Source of the DNA: Petaurus breviceps papuanus
Lineage: Eukaryota; Chordata; Mammalia; Diprotodontia; Petauridae
Direction of reading: 5' to 3'
DNA length: 64,000 nucleotides
Assembly (NCBI GenBank): GCA_028583685.1
Contig: JAMXIF010000016.1
Coordinates: 592,216 to 656,215 of the forward strand
Of this stretch, positions 41,937 to 52,045 are shown piece after piece. The number at the start of each line of letters is the position of its first letter. Position 1 is the first letter of the stretch. The notes under the pieces were generated by a model that worked only from the letters and a program-made list of their open reading frames with translations, did no database searches and was not told the DNA's origin. The position numbers and the translations under genes were made by a program.

Positions 41937-42060
41937 AAAGGCTTGGTTTATTGTTTTGTTGATTGTCTAGACTTAAGAAAATGTTAATAATGTATATTTT
42001 AATAATTTAAAAGAATGTTGTATGTATATTTTTTCTGACTGAAGATTGTTAAACATTTCC
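41937..42060 (+). repeat. Unassigned repeat family C, partial copy
   Basis: 'ggcttggtttattgttttg', 'ttgattgtctagacttaag', 'aaaatgttaataatgtatatt' match the starts of the two longer copies at 57070 and 59180. Confidence 0.6.
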
Positions 42061-42119
42061 CATCTAATTCCAGTTCCATGTGACAGACTGGTGAATATTT
42101 GAAGTCAGAGAATGTGTAT

Positions 42120-42535
42120 CCCCAAGTAATTTTCTTCTCCAGGTCCAGCAGCCTCAGTTTTTTAAAAACTTATCCTTATATGGTATGGCTCTGAATCCCT
42201 TCACCATCCTGGTTGTTCTCCCTAGTGATGCAAGTGGAGAGACTGTCACATTTTCTATCAGAAAGCCTAAATGTGAATCCCAACTTTACAGATCCCCAAG
42301 GTCCTTTCCAACTCTAAATATGTGATCCCATAACACGTTAGGATCCCTCTTAAAATGTGGTGGCCAGCTGTATACAGTCTGAATGCCAGGCAAAATAATT
42401 TGAACTTTACTCTGTAGGCAATAGGGAGCCAGTGATGCCTTTTAACTAGGAGAATGTATGGATGGGATCTCTTTTTTATGAGAAATATCAGTCTAGTTGT
42501 AGCATAAGGGATGAGTAAAGAAGATTGGTGTCAGA
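42120..42535 (+). repeat. CR1/L3-like fragment (part 2) followed by a family B 3' piece
   Basis: CR1/L3-like: 'ttctccaggtccagcagcctc', 'atggtatggctctgaatccc', 'ttcaccatcctggttgttctccc'. From 42356 family B: 'gtctgaatgccaggcaaaat', 'tactctgtaggcaatagggagcc', 'aactaggagaatgtatggatggg'. Confidence 0.5.
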
Positions 42536-42541
42536 ACTAAT

Positions 42542-42780
42542 GGGGGGCATCTAGGTGTTGCAGAACCTGGGGTGAAGAAGACCTGAGTTCAAATCCAGCT
42601 TCAGACACTTAGTAGCTGTGTGACCCTGGGCAAGTCACTTAACCCTGTTTGCCTCGGTTTTCTCATCTATAAAATGAGTTGGAGAAGAAAATGGCAAACC
42701 ACTCTAGTATCTTTGCCAAGAAAACCCCAAAATGGGGTCACAAAGAGTTGACACGACTGAAACTCCTGAACAACAACAAC
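42542..42780 (+). mobile_element. RTE-tailed SINE
   Basis: 'gggcatctaggtgttgcag', 'aagacctgagttcaaatccag', 'gtgaccctgggcaagtcact', 'tttgcctcggttttctcatc', 'ggcaaaccactctagtatc', 'ccaaaatggggtcacaaagag', 'ttgacacgactgaaactcctg', (AAC)n. Complete tail. Confidence 0.88.
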
Positions 42781-42785
42781 AAAGA

Positions 42786-43905
42786 ACCAAGGCAAACAGG
42801 ATAAAATTCCTAGTCTAGGACCTTCAAATAGAGTTGTTTCTGGTACTGGTTTTTTTTTTTTAAGAGTTTTCCATGAGGTGTCCAGTAGCTGTTCCCCGGG
42901 AGCTGGCCAGGGAGCCAGCTGGAGGCACTTACTGGAAAAGAGATGACTCGAATCTTAACAATGCAATTAAAACCATCGTGTTGTGACAGCAAAAACACAA
43001 GGAGAGAGAGGAATCAAAGCTGTTCTTTCCTTTAATGAGATGATATTCCAGTTTCCCTGCTGAAAGTGAACTTCTAGTCATGGCGAACAGCTTTCTCCTC
43101 CTGGGGTAGTGGTTTCCGAAGGACGACGCCATATGCCAAATACCTCTTTGATAGCAAGCTGTTAATCTGTCAGAATAAAATGTTTACTGTGTTTCTTTGG
43201 GATTAAATTGGGAAGTGAGTCAGATGCATAGTGTGGGTCATCACTAGCTATTCACTACTATCTTTTTGCTTTCAGTGATGTTCTAAGGGACCATGACCTA
43301 GATATTTATTAGGGAGCTCAAGATGGTTTTCCTAAGAACAGAACTGAAAATTTTCTTAGTTTATATAATATTCCATTAAAAAATTCCCCTAAACAGGAAA
43401 AATCAGAAGGAAAGGCACACTGTAAGTTTCTTGGTAAATTTAGAGACAGACAAAATCTGATTCTTCTGCCTTTCTCTTTTGGTGTCCCCTTTACTAATTT
43501 CGTTATCTCTTCTTTCATTTTAGGAGTCCTCATACTTCTGCTTGGTTAATTAATAAGCTTGTCTACGATGGCCAATCTGATCTATGCATTGTCTTAAGGC
43601 CGTGCCCCATGTTGGGGCCTTTTCTGACTCCCTTCTTCACATTAAACCTATCTGAATGGTGTTCTTTTTTCATGGCACCATACTCGACATTTGGCTTCTG
43701 TTTCTTTGTCTAATAAAATTCTCCACTGATGATATGACTGTGGGTGCACTACATAGAAAGAATGTGACAATCGGGTCTTCTTTATGCTCTGTAACCTAGG
43801 TGCTGCTGGCATCTGGAAAAGATATAGGGATGTGCCAGTGGAAACAGTCACAATGTTAATTCACTGTAAAATAATATCAGGCTCTGTGTTAACAATGTGG
43901 GCTTA
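42786..43905. other. No recognised feature
   Basis: 1.1 kb without an assignable repeat. Minus-strand ORFs of 62-71 codons show no domain. One of the few repeat-poor blocks, so a candidate for conserved noncoding DNA, unproven. Confidence 0.4.
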
Positions 43906-43907
43906 TA

Positions 43908-44030
43908 ATCTTTTTTTCTTTTCTTCCCTCCCTCCTTTCATTCCTCTTTCCTTAATTCACTTCCTCCCTTCCTCTCTCCATAACTCCCCTCCTCCCTCCC
44001 TTCCTCATCCCTTCCTTATTAGAATGCCTA
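43908..44030. repeat. Pyrimidine-rich (CCTT/CCTCC)n tract
   Basis: 'ttccctccctcctttcattcc', 'cttcctcccttcctctctcc', 'cccctcctccctcccttcc'. Degenerate tetranucleotide repeat. Confidence 0.8.
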
Positions 44031-44109
44031 GACCAGACTGGCCATCAAATAAGGGCTTCTTAATTAACCAAGCAGAAAGAAGAGACAATGAAATTAGTAT
44101 AGGGGACAC

Positions 44110-44131
44110 CAAAAAAAAAAAAAAAAAAAAG
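44110..44131. repeat. Poly-A tract
   Basis: About 20 A in a row without a recognisable SINE or LINE before it. May be the tail of an unrecognised retro-insertion. Confidence 0.7.
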
Positions 44132-44390
44132 GAAGGCAGACTTTTGTCTGATTTTGCCTGGAAAATTTACCAAGAAACTTACACAGTGTACCTTTCCTAT
44201 CATTTCTTTCCTGTTTGAAGGAGTTTTTTCCATTGGAAATGTTATATGAACTAAGAAAATTTTCAGACTTGTTCTAATGAAAGTCATCCTGAGATAAATG
44301 AAATTTACAGGTAATTAAAACAATAACAGTAAGAAGAACAAAACTTAATTTCAGCCCATAATTTATAGCTTCATTTCTATAAATTTCCCC
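44132..44390. other. No recognised feature
   Basis: AT-rich, unassigned. Confidence 0.4.
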
Positions 44391-44394
44391 AATT

Positions 44395-44610
44395 CAAATG
44401 ATAAAACCATAGAGTAATGGAGCTGGATGGGGTCATAGGATTAGGAGTAGGAGGGATTGTGGATACAATTAAGTTAAATTCTCCTACTTTAGGAAAGTGA
44501 AGGAACTGAGTTTCAGAGATTAATGGATTTACCTAGAGTTACAGTTACTATTGTACACAGGTCTTCTTGTCTCCTAAGCCCAATACTCTATCCACTATGC
44601 CACACTGCCT
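44395..44610 (-). repeat. MIR/THER-type SINE
   Basis: 'aaaccatagagtaatggagctgg', 'actttaggaaagtgaaggaactgag', 'ggatttacctagagttacag', 'ggtcttcttgtctcctaagcc', 'actctatccactatgccaca'. Antisense. From 44611 to 45080 I recognise nothing. Confidence 0.7.
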
Positions 44611-45090
44611 TAGAGGACATATAGTCTCACTGCTCTTATTTTCAAATAATGGTAAGGACAGAAAGGTACACTGAGCAGAGACAACAGTGGAGCCCAGATC
44701 TTCTCATGCCCTACCAGCCAATCCTCACTGAGAGCTGCTAAGTAGATAACGAATGTCTCCTCACATATATTTTGTCTCCTCCTTTGCTTATCTGCTTTTT
44801 TGCAGAGGGGCTAACACAGGGAAATAGCTAAGATAAAGAAGGAGAAGCTGCAGTGTGGTGCACAGCAAAACCACCAACAGAATAATCAGCTTCCATGCCA
44901 CTGGCTCCCTTCCAGCAGTACAGACATTACCCTTTGCAACCCAGGAGTATATTTAGCAATTCTGTCTAGGTATGTAATCAGCCCCTGTCATGGCACTATC
45001 CTGGTCCACCACAAGGTTGGAGATTGGGTATATTCCTAGACTGGGAAAATCCCATTTTTCCAGGGGAAGTGGTCCTCTAATGGAAAGTGT

Positions 45091-45336
45091 AGGTAGCTAG
45101 GTACGCATAGTGGATAGGGCATTGGGTCTGGAGTCAGGAAGATTCATCTCACTGAGTTCAAATCCTAGCTCAGACACTAACTAAGTGTCAGTCACTTCAT
45201 CCTGTTTGCCTCAGTTTCCTCATCTGTAAAATGAGCTGCAGAAGGAAATGACAAACCACTCCAGTATCTTTGCCAAAAAAAACCCAAATGGGGTCATGAA
45301 GAGTAGGACATGACTAAAAAGTGACTGAACAGCAAG
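45091..45336 (+). mobile_element. RTE-tailed SINE with 9-bp target duplication
   Basis: 'aggtagctaggtacgcatag', 'tggatagggcattgggtctgg', 'gaagattcatctcactgagttc', 'gtttgcctcagtttcctcatc', 'aaatgacaaaccactccag', 'aaatggggtcatgaagagtagg', 'acatgactaaaaagtgactg'. GGAAAGTGT flanks it at 45082-45090 and 45337-45345. Confidence 0.9.
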
Positions 45337-45424
45337 GGAAAGTGTCGAATCTTCAAGATACTCTCTTTTGGTCCAATCAGCTATTCTTTGGTTATGTGTA
45401 ATTCATCTTTCAGGGCCCCTCGAT

Positions 45425-45650
45425 AATGGCTAGCATTTATGTAATACTTACTTAAGGCTTACCCATATTTTATCTCATCTAATTCTCATAACTCTATAAG
45501 GTAGGTGCTACTTCAACCCTATTATAGAGATGAGGAAATTGAGTCCCAGAGAGGTTAAATGACTTGGTCTGGGTCATGCAGCTGGTGAAGGTCTGAGGCA
45601 GGATTTGAACTCAGGTCTTTTTGACTAAAAGTTCAGCACTCTATCCAGGG
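45425..45650 (-). repeat. MIR-type CORE SINE, full length
   Basis: 'ataatggctagcatttatgtaatac', 'tatctcatctaattctcataac', 'tataaggtaggtgctacttc', 'tagagatgaggaaattgag', 'gacttggtctgggtcatgcag', 'tttgaactcaggtctttttg'. Antisense. Confidence 0.85.
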
Positions 45651-45984
45651 GTGACCCTGGGAGACTCAAGAGGTTCAGCAACTCTCTATGACTCTTTGTT
45701 CCCACCCAGAGTCAATTCAGGAAAATTTTCATATTAAATTTTAGGTAAAGTTCCTATTTAGGTTTTCTCCACTTTGTCTAACAAGATCCCAAATTCCTGC
45801 ACTTCATATGCAAAATGGAGACTAGATATTGCAGTCTTTAGGCATATGATGCAAAAAGCTCACAACTCCCCAGGAACAAATACAGAGGCATAAAACAAAT
45901 AGCTTCTTGGTTCCTGGGGAAGGGGCTCCAACTGAATTTGGGGTTGCTGGAGGGATGACCCTTTGTCATTCCAGTAAGTATTCT

Positions 45985-46090
45985 CATAATGACTCTATAA
46001 GGTAAATGCTATTTTACACCTGAGGAAACTGAGGCTAAGAAAGGTTAATAATTTGCTTAGGGTACACTGCTTCTAAGTGTCTAGCATTCG
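45985..46090 (-). repeat. MIR-type SINE fragment
   Basis: 'ttctcataatgactctataagg', 'cacctgaggaaactgaggctaag', 'taatttgcttagggtacac'. From 46091 to 46810 I recognise nothing; ORFs of 66-103 codons there overlap each other and lack domains. Confidence 0.65.
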
Positions 46091-46814
46091 AACGCAATCT
46101 TCCTCTCTCTGAGAACTCTTTCCTGTACCACCTGGCAGTTTGAACTCAGTAGTTTTGCTCTGCAAATATCACCCTGTGCAGGGACCATGTGACTTATTTT
46201 CTTCTTTCCCTGAGAAGTATCACAAATAATCATCTCTTTTTTGGAGGTCTGCTGCCCCAACTCAGCAACCCAGGAACTTTTAAACTTGGGGTTACTCACA
46301 AGGCAATTTCCAAAACTGGTTCTGCCCAGGAATCTCCTATCTCTGGTTAGAAAGTTAGGTTTTGACATCCTGCTAACCAGAGAGTTCAAAATCCTTCTTT
46401 CTTCTCTAAGCCGGTGTTCCGGTGCAGTGTGCTTGAACTAGCCTCTCAGGATGCATGCAAGCAGACACAGCTCACTGTCTTCCTGCTACTGGCCCTTTCC
46501 TGTTCCCAGGTGGGAGCAAAGGGGTGAAATCTCTCCCCCTTTACCAGGATGCTCTCCTAAGAAGATACAAGGCAATGGCAAAGAAGAAATACTGGAAAGT
46601 GAGAGCTCATGGAAGTATAGCCAATTTTTATTTATGGGCTATCAGGAGAAGCAGGATATTCTGTCGGTCAGTTGCCAGGAGGACCCTTCTGTTGCCTCAA
46701 AACAATGGTTAATGCCCTGTAATCTCATCAATTTGATTGAAGGAATTACTCAAATTTATTAGGGGCTCCCCTACTCACTCCCTTAAATAAATAAATATAT
46801 GTATATATATATAT

Positions 46815-46950
46815 GTTTTATCCTTCCTGCCCCTATTACATTGTAAACTCCTTGGGAGTAGGAACTGTATTATTTTTCAGTTTTGTATCTGCCCCAGTCC
46901 TGAGCACAGGATATTCCACAGAGCAGACACTTAAAACATGTATGTGGAAT
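46815..46950 (+). repeat. L2 3' end
   Basis: 'tccttcctgcccctattacatt', 'gtaaactccttgggagtagg', 'tctgccccagtcctgagcac', 'aggatattccacagagcagacac'. Preceded by a (TAAA/TATA)n stretch. Confidence 0.7.
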
Positions 46951-47097
46951 TATGTCCCCAACCACTGATCCGCTTGGCAAATGCTCCATAATCCTTGGAT
47001 GCATCGCCCAATCACAAGGACTATTTTGCTTTGATGACCCAGTGAGAGAGTTGCATCTGTAGAAAGATGATTCTATATGACCAGAGTTTTAGTTCAG

Positions 47098-47369
47098 TTC
47101 CACTCCACTCCACTCCACTCCACTCCACTCCACTCCACTCCACTCCACTCCACTCCACTCCATTCCACTCCACTCCACTCCATTCCATTCCATTCCATTC
47201 CATTCCATTCCATTCCATTCCATTCCATTCCANNNNNNNNNNCATTCCATTCCATTCCATTCCATTCCATTCCATTCCATTCCATTCCACTCCACTCCAT
47301 TTCATTTCATTCCATTCCATTCCACTCAACTCCACTCTACTCCACTCCATTTCATTGCATTCCATTCAA
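47098..47369. repeat. (CCACT)n/(CCATT)n pentanucleotide satellite block
   Basis: About 270 bp of CCACT units changing to CCATT units, with an internal assembly gap. The same pentamer class underlies human satellites II/III (GGAAT)n. All ORFs here (up to 116 codons) are translation of the repeat. The true length is unknown because of the gap. Confidence 0.97.
47233..47242. other. Assembly gap (10 N)
   Basis: Ten N inside the satellite block. The round number suggests a placeholder rather than a measured size. Confidence 0.99.
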
Positions 47370-47394
47370 CAGATTAACAACAGCTGCAACCACC

Positions 47395-47620
47395 ACCACT
47401 ACCACTAGCATTTATTTAATACTTTAAGGTTTTCAAAGTGCTTTATGTATGTTCTCATTTTATCATCACAACAACCCTGGGAGGTAGGTGCTATTATTAT
47501 CATCCCCATTTAATAGAGGAGGTAACTGAGGTAGAGGTTAAGTGATTTGTTTAAGGGACAATTGGTAAAAGTGTTTGAGGATGGGTTTGAATTCAGATTT
47601 TCCTGACTACAGGTTCAGTG
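47395..47620 (-). repeat. MIR-type CORE SINE, full length
   Basis: 'actagcatttatttaatactttaagg', 'caaagtgctttatgtatg', 'aacaaccctgggaggtaggtg', 'ttaatagaggaggtaactgagg', 'tttgaattcagattttcctgac'. Antisense. Confidence 0.85.
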
Positions 47621-48045
47621 TTTTATTATTAAGCACCTACTGTTCAGAAGATACTGTGTTAGGAGGCTAGAGTCCTACAAGGGAAGGACAAAGGTGGGAG
47701 TAATTAGAGCTGTCATGACCAAATGCAATGGACACATGGTCACTTGCCCCTGAAAAGAATTTTGGTTGAACTCTAGGACAAGCCTCCTGGTTACATACAC
47801 TTCCTTCCATCCCCTGTGCTCTGGGCTAAAATTCTGACCCAGTCTTTCCATTCAGCATCATGCTTGGCATTTTCACTGTCAGAGCATGTGAAATTGGGCA
47901 TCATCACTGGGCACCATTTCCAAGGATGTTCCCTCAGTGAATGGTTTAGTGTTGAATTTAATCTTAGGCAATGATTTTGACAGCTGCAGGAGGTTGTGCT
48001 GGGGTGAAACTGGAAATGAATGTCTGATAAATACACAGTTCTCCT
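47621..48045. other. No recognised feature
   Basis: A family B-like start near 47632 ('ttattaagcacctactgttc') then unassigned DNA. A 90-codon minus ORF (47791-48063) has no family match. Confidence 0.4.
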
Positions 48046-48049
48046 AGAT

Positions 48050-48320
48050 GTCAGTGCTAACAAAAGGGACCTTGAAAATCCTTTGGCCTAACTCTGTATT
48101 GTCCAGATGAAGAAACTGAGACCTACAGAGTTGAAATGACTTGCCCAAATTCCTTAGAGGTATCTCTTGGGATTCTCAGCTTCCTTCAAGGCTCAGCTCC
48201 AGTGATGCCTCCAACTCAAAGTCTTTTCTGATCCCCTTGGTTAGAGTTCTCTACTTCTTGAAGTTATCTTATGTTTCCTTATCTGTTTATATTTCCCATC
48301 TATGATGTATATAAGCTATG
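48050..48320. repeat. MIR/THER fragment (minus) and L2 3' region (plus)
   Basis: 48065-48155: 'ccttgaaaatcctttggccta', 'ccagatgaagaaactgagac', 'gacttgcccaaattcc' (antisense SINE). 48165-48320: 'cttccttcaaggctcagctcc', 'aagtcttttctgatccccttgg' and following (L2 upstream of its end). Confidence 0.6.
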
Positions 48321-48650
48321 TGACCCTGGATAAGTCACTTACTCTCAGTGCTCTGGGGAAATCTCTAAGGCTTTAAGACTTAGAGTTTAAGTTGTAGAAA
48401 AGGTAATGGCTGCATTGGTAGAAGGCATTTTCTCACCAGGGAATTCTCCTATACCAGTGAAATCACAAGCCCAGTTCTTATTCCTATCCCCTTAACATGT
48501 TGGATACCCCTACTAGAATGTGAGCATTAGAAGGTCAGGGATTATTTTGTTGTCACTCTTGATGTTACTGTCATTTTGATAACCTCAGAGATTTACACAT
48601 AGAAGCCACTTACAATTTTTGTTTAATTCACTTGGATATCATACAGTGAA
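48321..48650. other. No recognised feature
   Basis: A weak L2-like end at about 48500-48600 ('cccctactagaatgtgagc', 'gaaggtcagggattattttg'), otherwise unassigned. Confidence 0.4.
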
Positions 48651-48651
48651 T

Positions 48652-48653
<2 letters not shown>

Positions 48654-48739
<86 letters not shown>

Positions 48740-48747
48740 GAGAGAGC
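48654..48747. repeat. (AG)n-(ACAG)n compound microsatellite
   Basis: About 22 AG units, then about ten ACAG units, then AG again. A purine-only strand of over 90 bp, likely hypervariable and able to form triplex-type structures. Confidence 0.97.
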
Positions 48748-49285
48748 TCTTGATCTCACTTTTCTGAGGTCAAAGTCCAACGTCCTTTCCATATTAATTT
48801 GAGGGCTGCAGAAATTTCAGGGTGGAGGTTTGGGGAATATAGAGCTAGGTAAATAAAAACTGAGTCAACTGGAACAGTGGAAAAAAAGGCTTTAGTAGCC
48901 TTGTTTTCTGGTCATCTGAAGCCTTGAGGCTATATTTTCCAAAGAGAACTTGTTAGTTCTCTCATCAGGGAGTTTCTCTTTCTGCTCACTTCTCCATCCT
49001 CATATTCATGTTAATATGTTATATAACATGGTGTACTTTTGATGTACTTCATGCATATTTTCTCATTTGACCCTTCCATCCTTTTAAATGGTTCTTTGAG
49101 TTCTCCAGAAAAAGTAGAGATGTAGGGTAAGGGTGGGACCACTTCTGCAAATTGGGCCAGGAAAACTCCCATGATGTCAGGTCATTAAACAGAGTTTCCA
49201 AGAAATCAGGCTTCTCCACTGTTCCCTCCCTGCTCCAGAAAGGTGTAAAAATTCCTACATACCCTATAGGCCACACAGATGATTG
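48748..49285. other. No recognised feature
   Basis: Unassigned. A 75-codon minus ORF (49049-49276) has no recognisable domain. Confidence 0.4.
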
Positions 49286-49289
49286 ATTG

Positions 49290-49480
49290 TAGCAGGACAG
49301 AGCTGGGATTCAGTTAAATCTTGGGGTTTAGCCCTCCTATTCTGCCACTAGCTAGCTAAGTGATATTGGGTAAACAATGTCACCCGTGAGCCTTAATTTC
49401 TTCACTGTCAAACAAAGTGGTTGAATCATCTCTCAGATTTACCTCTAATATTTTTCAGTTCTGTGACTCTACTCGTACCA
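49290..49480 (+). repeat. MIR/THER-type SINE
   Basis: 'gggattcagttaaatcttggg', 'gctaagtgatattgggtaaac', 'ttaatttcttcactgtcaaac', 'ttttcagttctgtgactctac'. Sense. Confidence 0.65.
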
Positions 49481-49639
49481 GAATTACAACCGGCATGGGA
49501 CAACTCTGGTTTTGTTATAAGGCACTAAGAATTAGAGAGCTAAAAAGTTCAAAAGGATGACTTTATACAATAAGGAAACTTTAAAATCAGCTTTATTTAC
49601 ATTTTGGTAATACTTTTGTGGCTTCATCGGTGTAGAAGG

Positions 49640-50195
49640 TAGGTGGGTGGTGCAGTGGATAGAAGGCTGGATTTAGATTCAGGAAGTCCTGGGCTCAAAT
49701 ACTGCCAGGCATTTACTAGCTGCATTACCCTGAGCAACTCACTTAATCTCTCTCAGTCTGTTTCCTCATCTATAAAAAGGGAACAGTAAGAGCATGTGTC
49801 TCAGGGGCGTCCAGGTAGCACAGCGAGTAAGAGCACTGGCTCCAGTGTTGGGATGACCTGGAGATCGAATCCCGGGCTCAGACACTTAGCACCCACCCAG
49901 AAACACCTGGCCGTGTAACCTTGAGCAAGTTACTTAACCCCAATTGCTTAGGGGTGGCCAGGTGGCTCAGCAAGTAAGAGCACCGGCTCCAGTGTCGGGA
50001 TGACCTGGATCAAATCCAGGCTCAGATACTCAGCACCACACCCAGAAATAACTGGCCGTGTAACCTTGAGCAAGTTACTTAACCACAATTGCTTTAACAA
50101 AAAAAAAAAAAAAAGAGCATGTGTCTCACTGGGTCACTGTAAGAACCAAGCATCCTTGTAGCATGTCCTTGAAGGCTAAATCTCAACATGGATAC
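49640..50195 (+). repeat. MIR-type SINE split by a dimeric SINE
   Basis: Left part: 'gtaggtgggtggtgcagtgg', 'gaaggctggatttagattcagg', 'cctgagcaactcacttaatc', 'gtttcctcatctataaaaagg'. Right part from 50129: 'ctgggtcactgtaagaacc'. The interruption is the element at 49804-50112. Confidence 0.7.
49804..50112 (+). mobile_element. Dimeric tRNA-derived SINE type 2, with 16-bp target duplication
   Basis: The left unit (49804-49950) starts 'ggggcgtccaggtagcacag' and ends 'ccccaattgctta'. The right unit (49951-50112) starts 'ggggtggccaggtggctcag' and ends in poly-A. One duplication AAGAGCATGTGTCTCA (49788-49803 and 50113-50128) encloses both, which proves a single insertion of a dimer. Unit-specific differences match those of the copies at 30259 and 51124. 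Confidence 0.95.
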
Positions 50196-50204
50196 AAATA
50201 AGTA

Positions 50205-50455
50205 TATTAACTGCTAGAATTTATAGAGCAACTTGGGGTTTTCAAAGTACTTTACACATGTTTTCACAATAAAAGTAGGTGCAAGGTAAGGAGGTAGGTG
50301 CAATTTTTAATCTTCATTTTATAGATGAGGAAACTGAGGCATAAAAGTTAAATGACTTGCCAGTATCACAAAATTAGTAAGTATATGAGTCTGGATGTAG
50401 CTCAGGTCTTTCTGACTCCAGGTCGAACACTGTTCTATCCAGTCCCCCTCTTCTT
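50205..50455 (-). repeat. MIR-type CORE SINE, full length
   Basis: 'gctagaatttatagagcaacttgg', 'caaagtactttacacatg', 'ttttatagatgaggaaactgagg', 'gacttgccagtatcacaaaa', 'tctttctgactccaggtcg'. Antisense. Confidence 0.85.
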
Positions 50456-50825
50456 AGAGCCTAGAATTAACCTTGAAGGGATGAGGAATTCCTAGTATTG
50501 TTGATCATTAGCCCCCATCCGGTGGGTTCTCCAATACCCATTGACCAATTGATATCAATTAGTCATTATCTAGGAACTAAATTGTACTTTTTTTGTACTT
50601 TTAGAATGTCATGAAATAAAACAGACGTAGTTGGATCCCCCTAGAATCCCAATCTAGCCATCTGGCATCATGAAAATATGTCTAACTTATTGGGTAAAGG
50701 TTGTTATACCCTAAATGAAAAATCATAGTAGGTGATGAACAACTCAGTGGGGATTCAATTCAAATCCCCTAAAGTAAAAGTAACTCCTCCAGGAATAATA
50801 TTATAAGCTGCTTATAATTCCGCAT
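50456..50825. other. No recognised feature
   Basis: Unassigned AT-rich DNA. Confidence 0.4.
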
Positions 50826-50829
50826 ATAG

Positions 50830-51000
50830 TATCATAGATCTAGAATTGGAGACATCTAGTACAGCCTCATTATTTTAAAGATGAAGAAATTACAATTCAA
50901 GGGGATTAAATGTTGTGCCTCAGATCACAGAGGCATCAGACATTAGGCCTCTGATTCTAGAGATAGGTTTCTTTCCCCTGCCATGTGCTATCTTTTTCAT
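50830..51000 (-). repeat. MIR/THER-type SINE
   Basis: 'gtatcatagatctagaattgg', 'agacatctagtacagcctc', 'agatgaagaaattacaattc', 'gatcacagaggcatcagac'. Antisense. Confidence 0.7.
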
Positions 51001-51123
51001 CAAGTCACATTAATAAATATTTATATTTATAACAAATATTTACGAACTTACTATAGGCCAGGGATAGCACATAGAGGATAAGGATTGAATATCAGTTTAT
51101 GAACAGGTGATTGACTAATTGAT

Positions 51124-51425
51124 TTTTTTTTTTAAAGCAATCGGGGTTAAGTAACTTGCTCAAGGTTACCTGGCCAGTTATTTCTGGGTGTGGTGGTAAG
51201 TATCAGAGCCCGTATTCGATCCTAGGTCATCCTGACTCTGGGGCCGGTGCTCTTACTCACTGAGCCACCTGGCCACCCCTAAGCAATTGGGGTTAAGTAA
51301 CTTGCTCAAGGTTACACGACCAGGTGTTTCTGGGTGGGTGCTAAGTGTTTGAGCCCGGATTTGATCCCCCAGGTCATCCCGACACTAGAGCCAGTGCTCT
51401 TACTTGCTGTGCTACCTGGTCTCCC
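51124..51425 (-). mobile_element. Dimeric tRNA-derived SINE type 2, antisense
   Basis: Poly-T, then the right unit (51124-51280: 'aagcaatcggggttaagtaac', 'ggccagttatttctgggtg', 'gagccacctggccacccct') joined without poly-T to the left unit (51281-51425: 'aagcaattggggttaagtaac', 'ccaggtgtttctgggtgggtg', 'tgctacctggtctcccc'). TGATTTTTTTTTT occurs at both ends and overlaps the tail, so the exact duplication is ambiguous. Confidence 0.88.
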
Positions 51426-51429
51426 CTGA

Positions 51430-51830
51430 TTTTTTTTTTTACCCCTATGGTTTTGAGAGAGACTCAAAATGTCTCTTTTTCTTCATTCATCCTTTATTTC
51501 TTCCCTCTTGTTGTTTAGGAAAGAATCTCTCCCCCTTGCAAAGGTTAACTCCTCCATCTGTAATCTTTCCACTGGAAACTTCCTTTCCCATCTGTTCAGT
51601 GATCTTTTTTCATTAACTTTAACTATGGCCTTCTTATCTTGTATTTTCATTCCATTTCTCTCTACTATCGCCTTCCCTTTTTGTTTATGACACGCCTGAG
51701 TGTCTCTAACCTCCTCCCCTCAAAGAAATCCCTCCAAAAAGCAATGTCCTGTGACCTTGTTATTCTACTTCTCTCCACCTTTACTTGAAAAAACAATCTA
51801 CTTTTTCTTTTTTGAAAACCTCTCTTAAAC
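51430..51830. other. No firm assignment
   Basis: Pyrimidine-rich DNA that could be a decayed LINE 3' region, for example 'cctgtgaccttgttattctac'. No conclusive landmark. ORFs of 70-73 codons are not supported. Confidence 0.3.
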
Positions 51831-51834
51831 CCAA

Positions 51835-52045
51835 AGTTTCTTAACCAGGTGTCCATGGACCCTTCTCTGTGGCCAGACTTCAGAGGATCCATGAACTTTG
51901 ATGAAAAAAAAAACATACCTTTATTTTTCCTTCTAAAATTTTTATTTTCACTAATTTTAACTGAAATTTAGCACTTCCTTGTTAAAAATGTTATTTTGAG
52001 GTGTCCATAGGTTTCTCCAGTCTGCCAAAGGGATTACACAGAAAG
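51835..52045 (+). mobile_element. Non-autonomous hAT-Charlie-like DNA transposon
   Basis: 'gtttcttaaccaggtgtccatgg', 'gaggatccatgaactttgatg', 'ctttatttttccttc', 'ttcactaattttaactgaaatttagcacttcc', 'gaggtgtccataggtttctcc', 'agtctgccaaaggg'. Same family as 13385-13640, opposite orientation, with clearer internal sequence. Confidence 0.6.

Noticed and set aside
47021-47427. ORFs of 65-116 codons on both strands rich in HSIPF and MEWNG repeats
   Set aside because: They are translations of the CCATT/CCACT satellite and run across the N gap.
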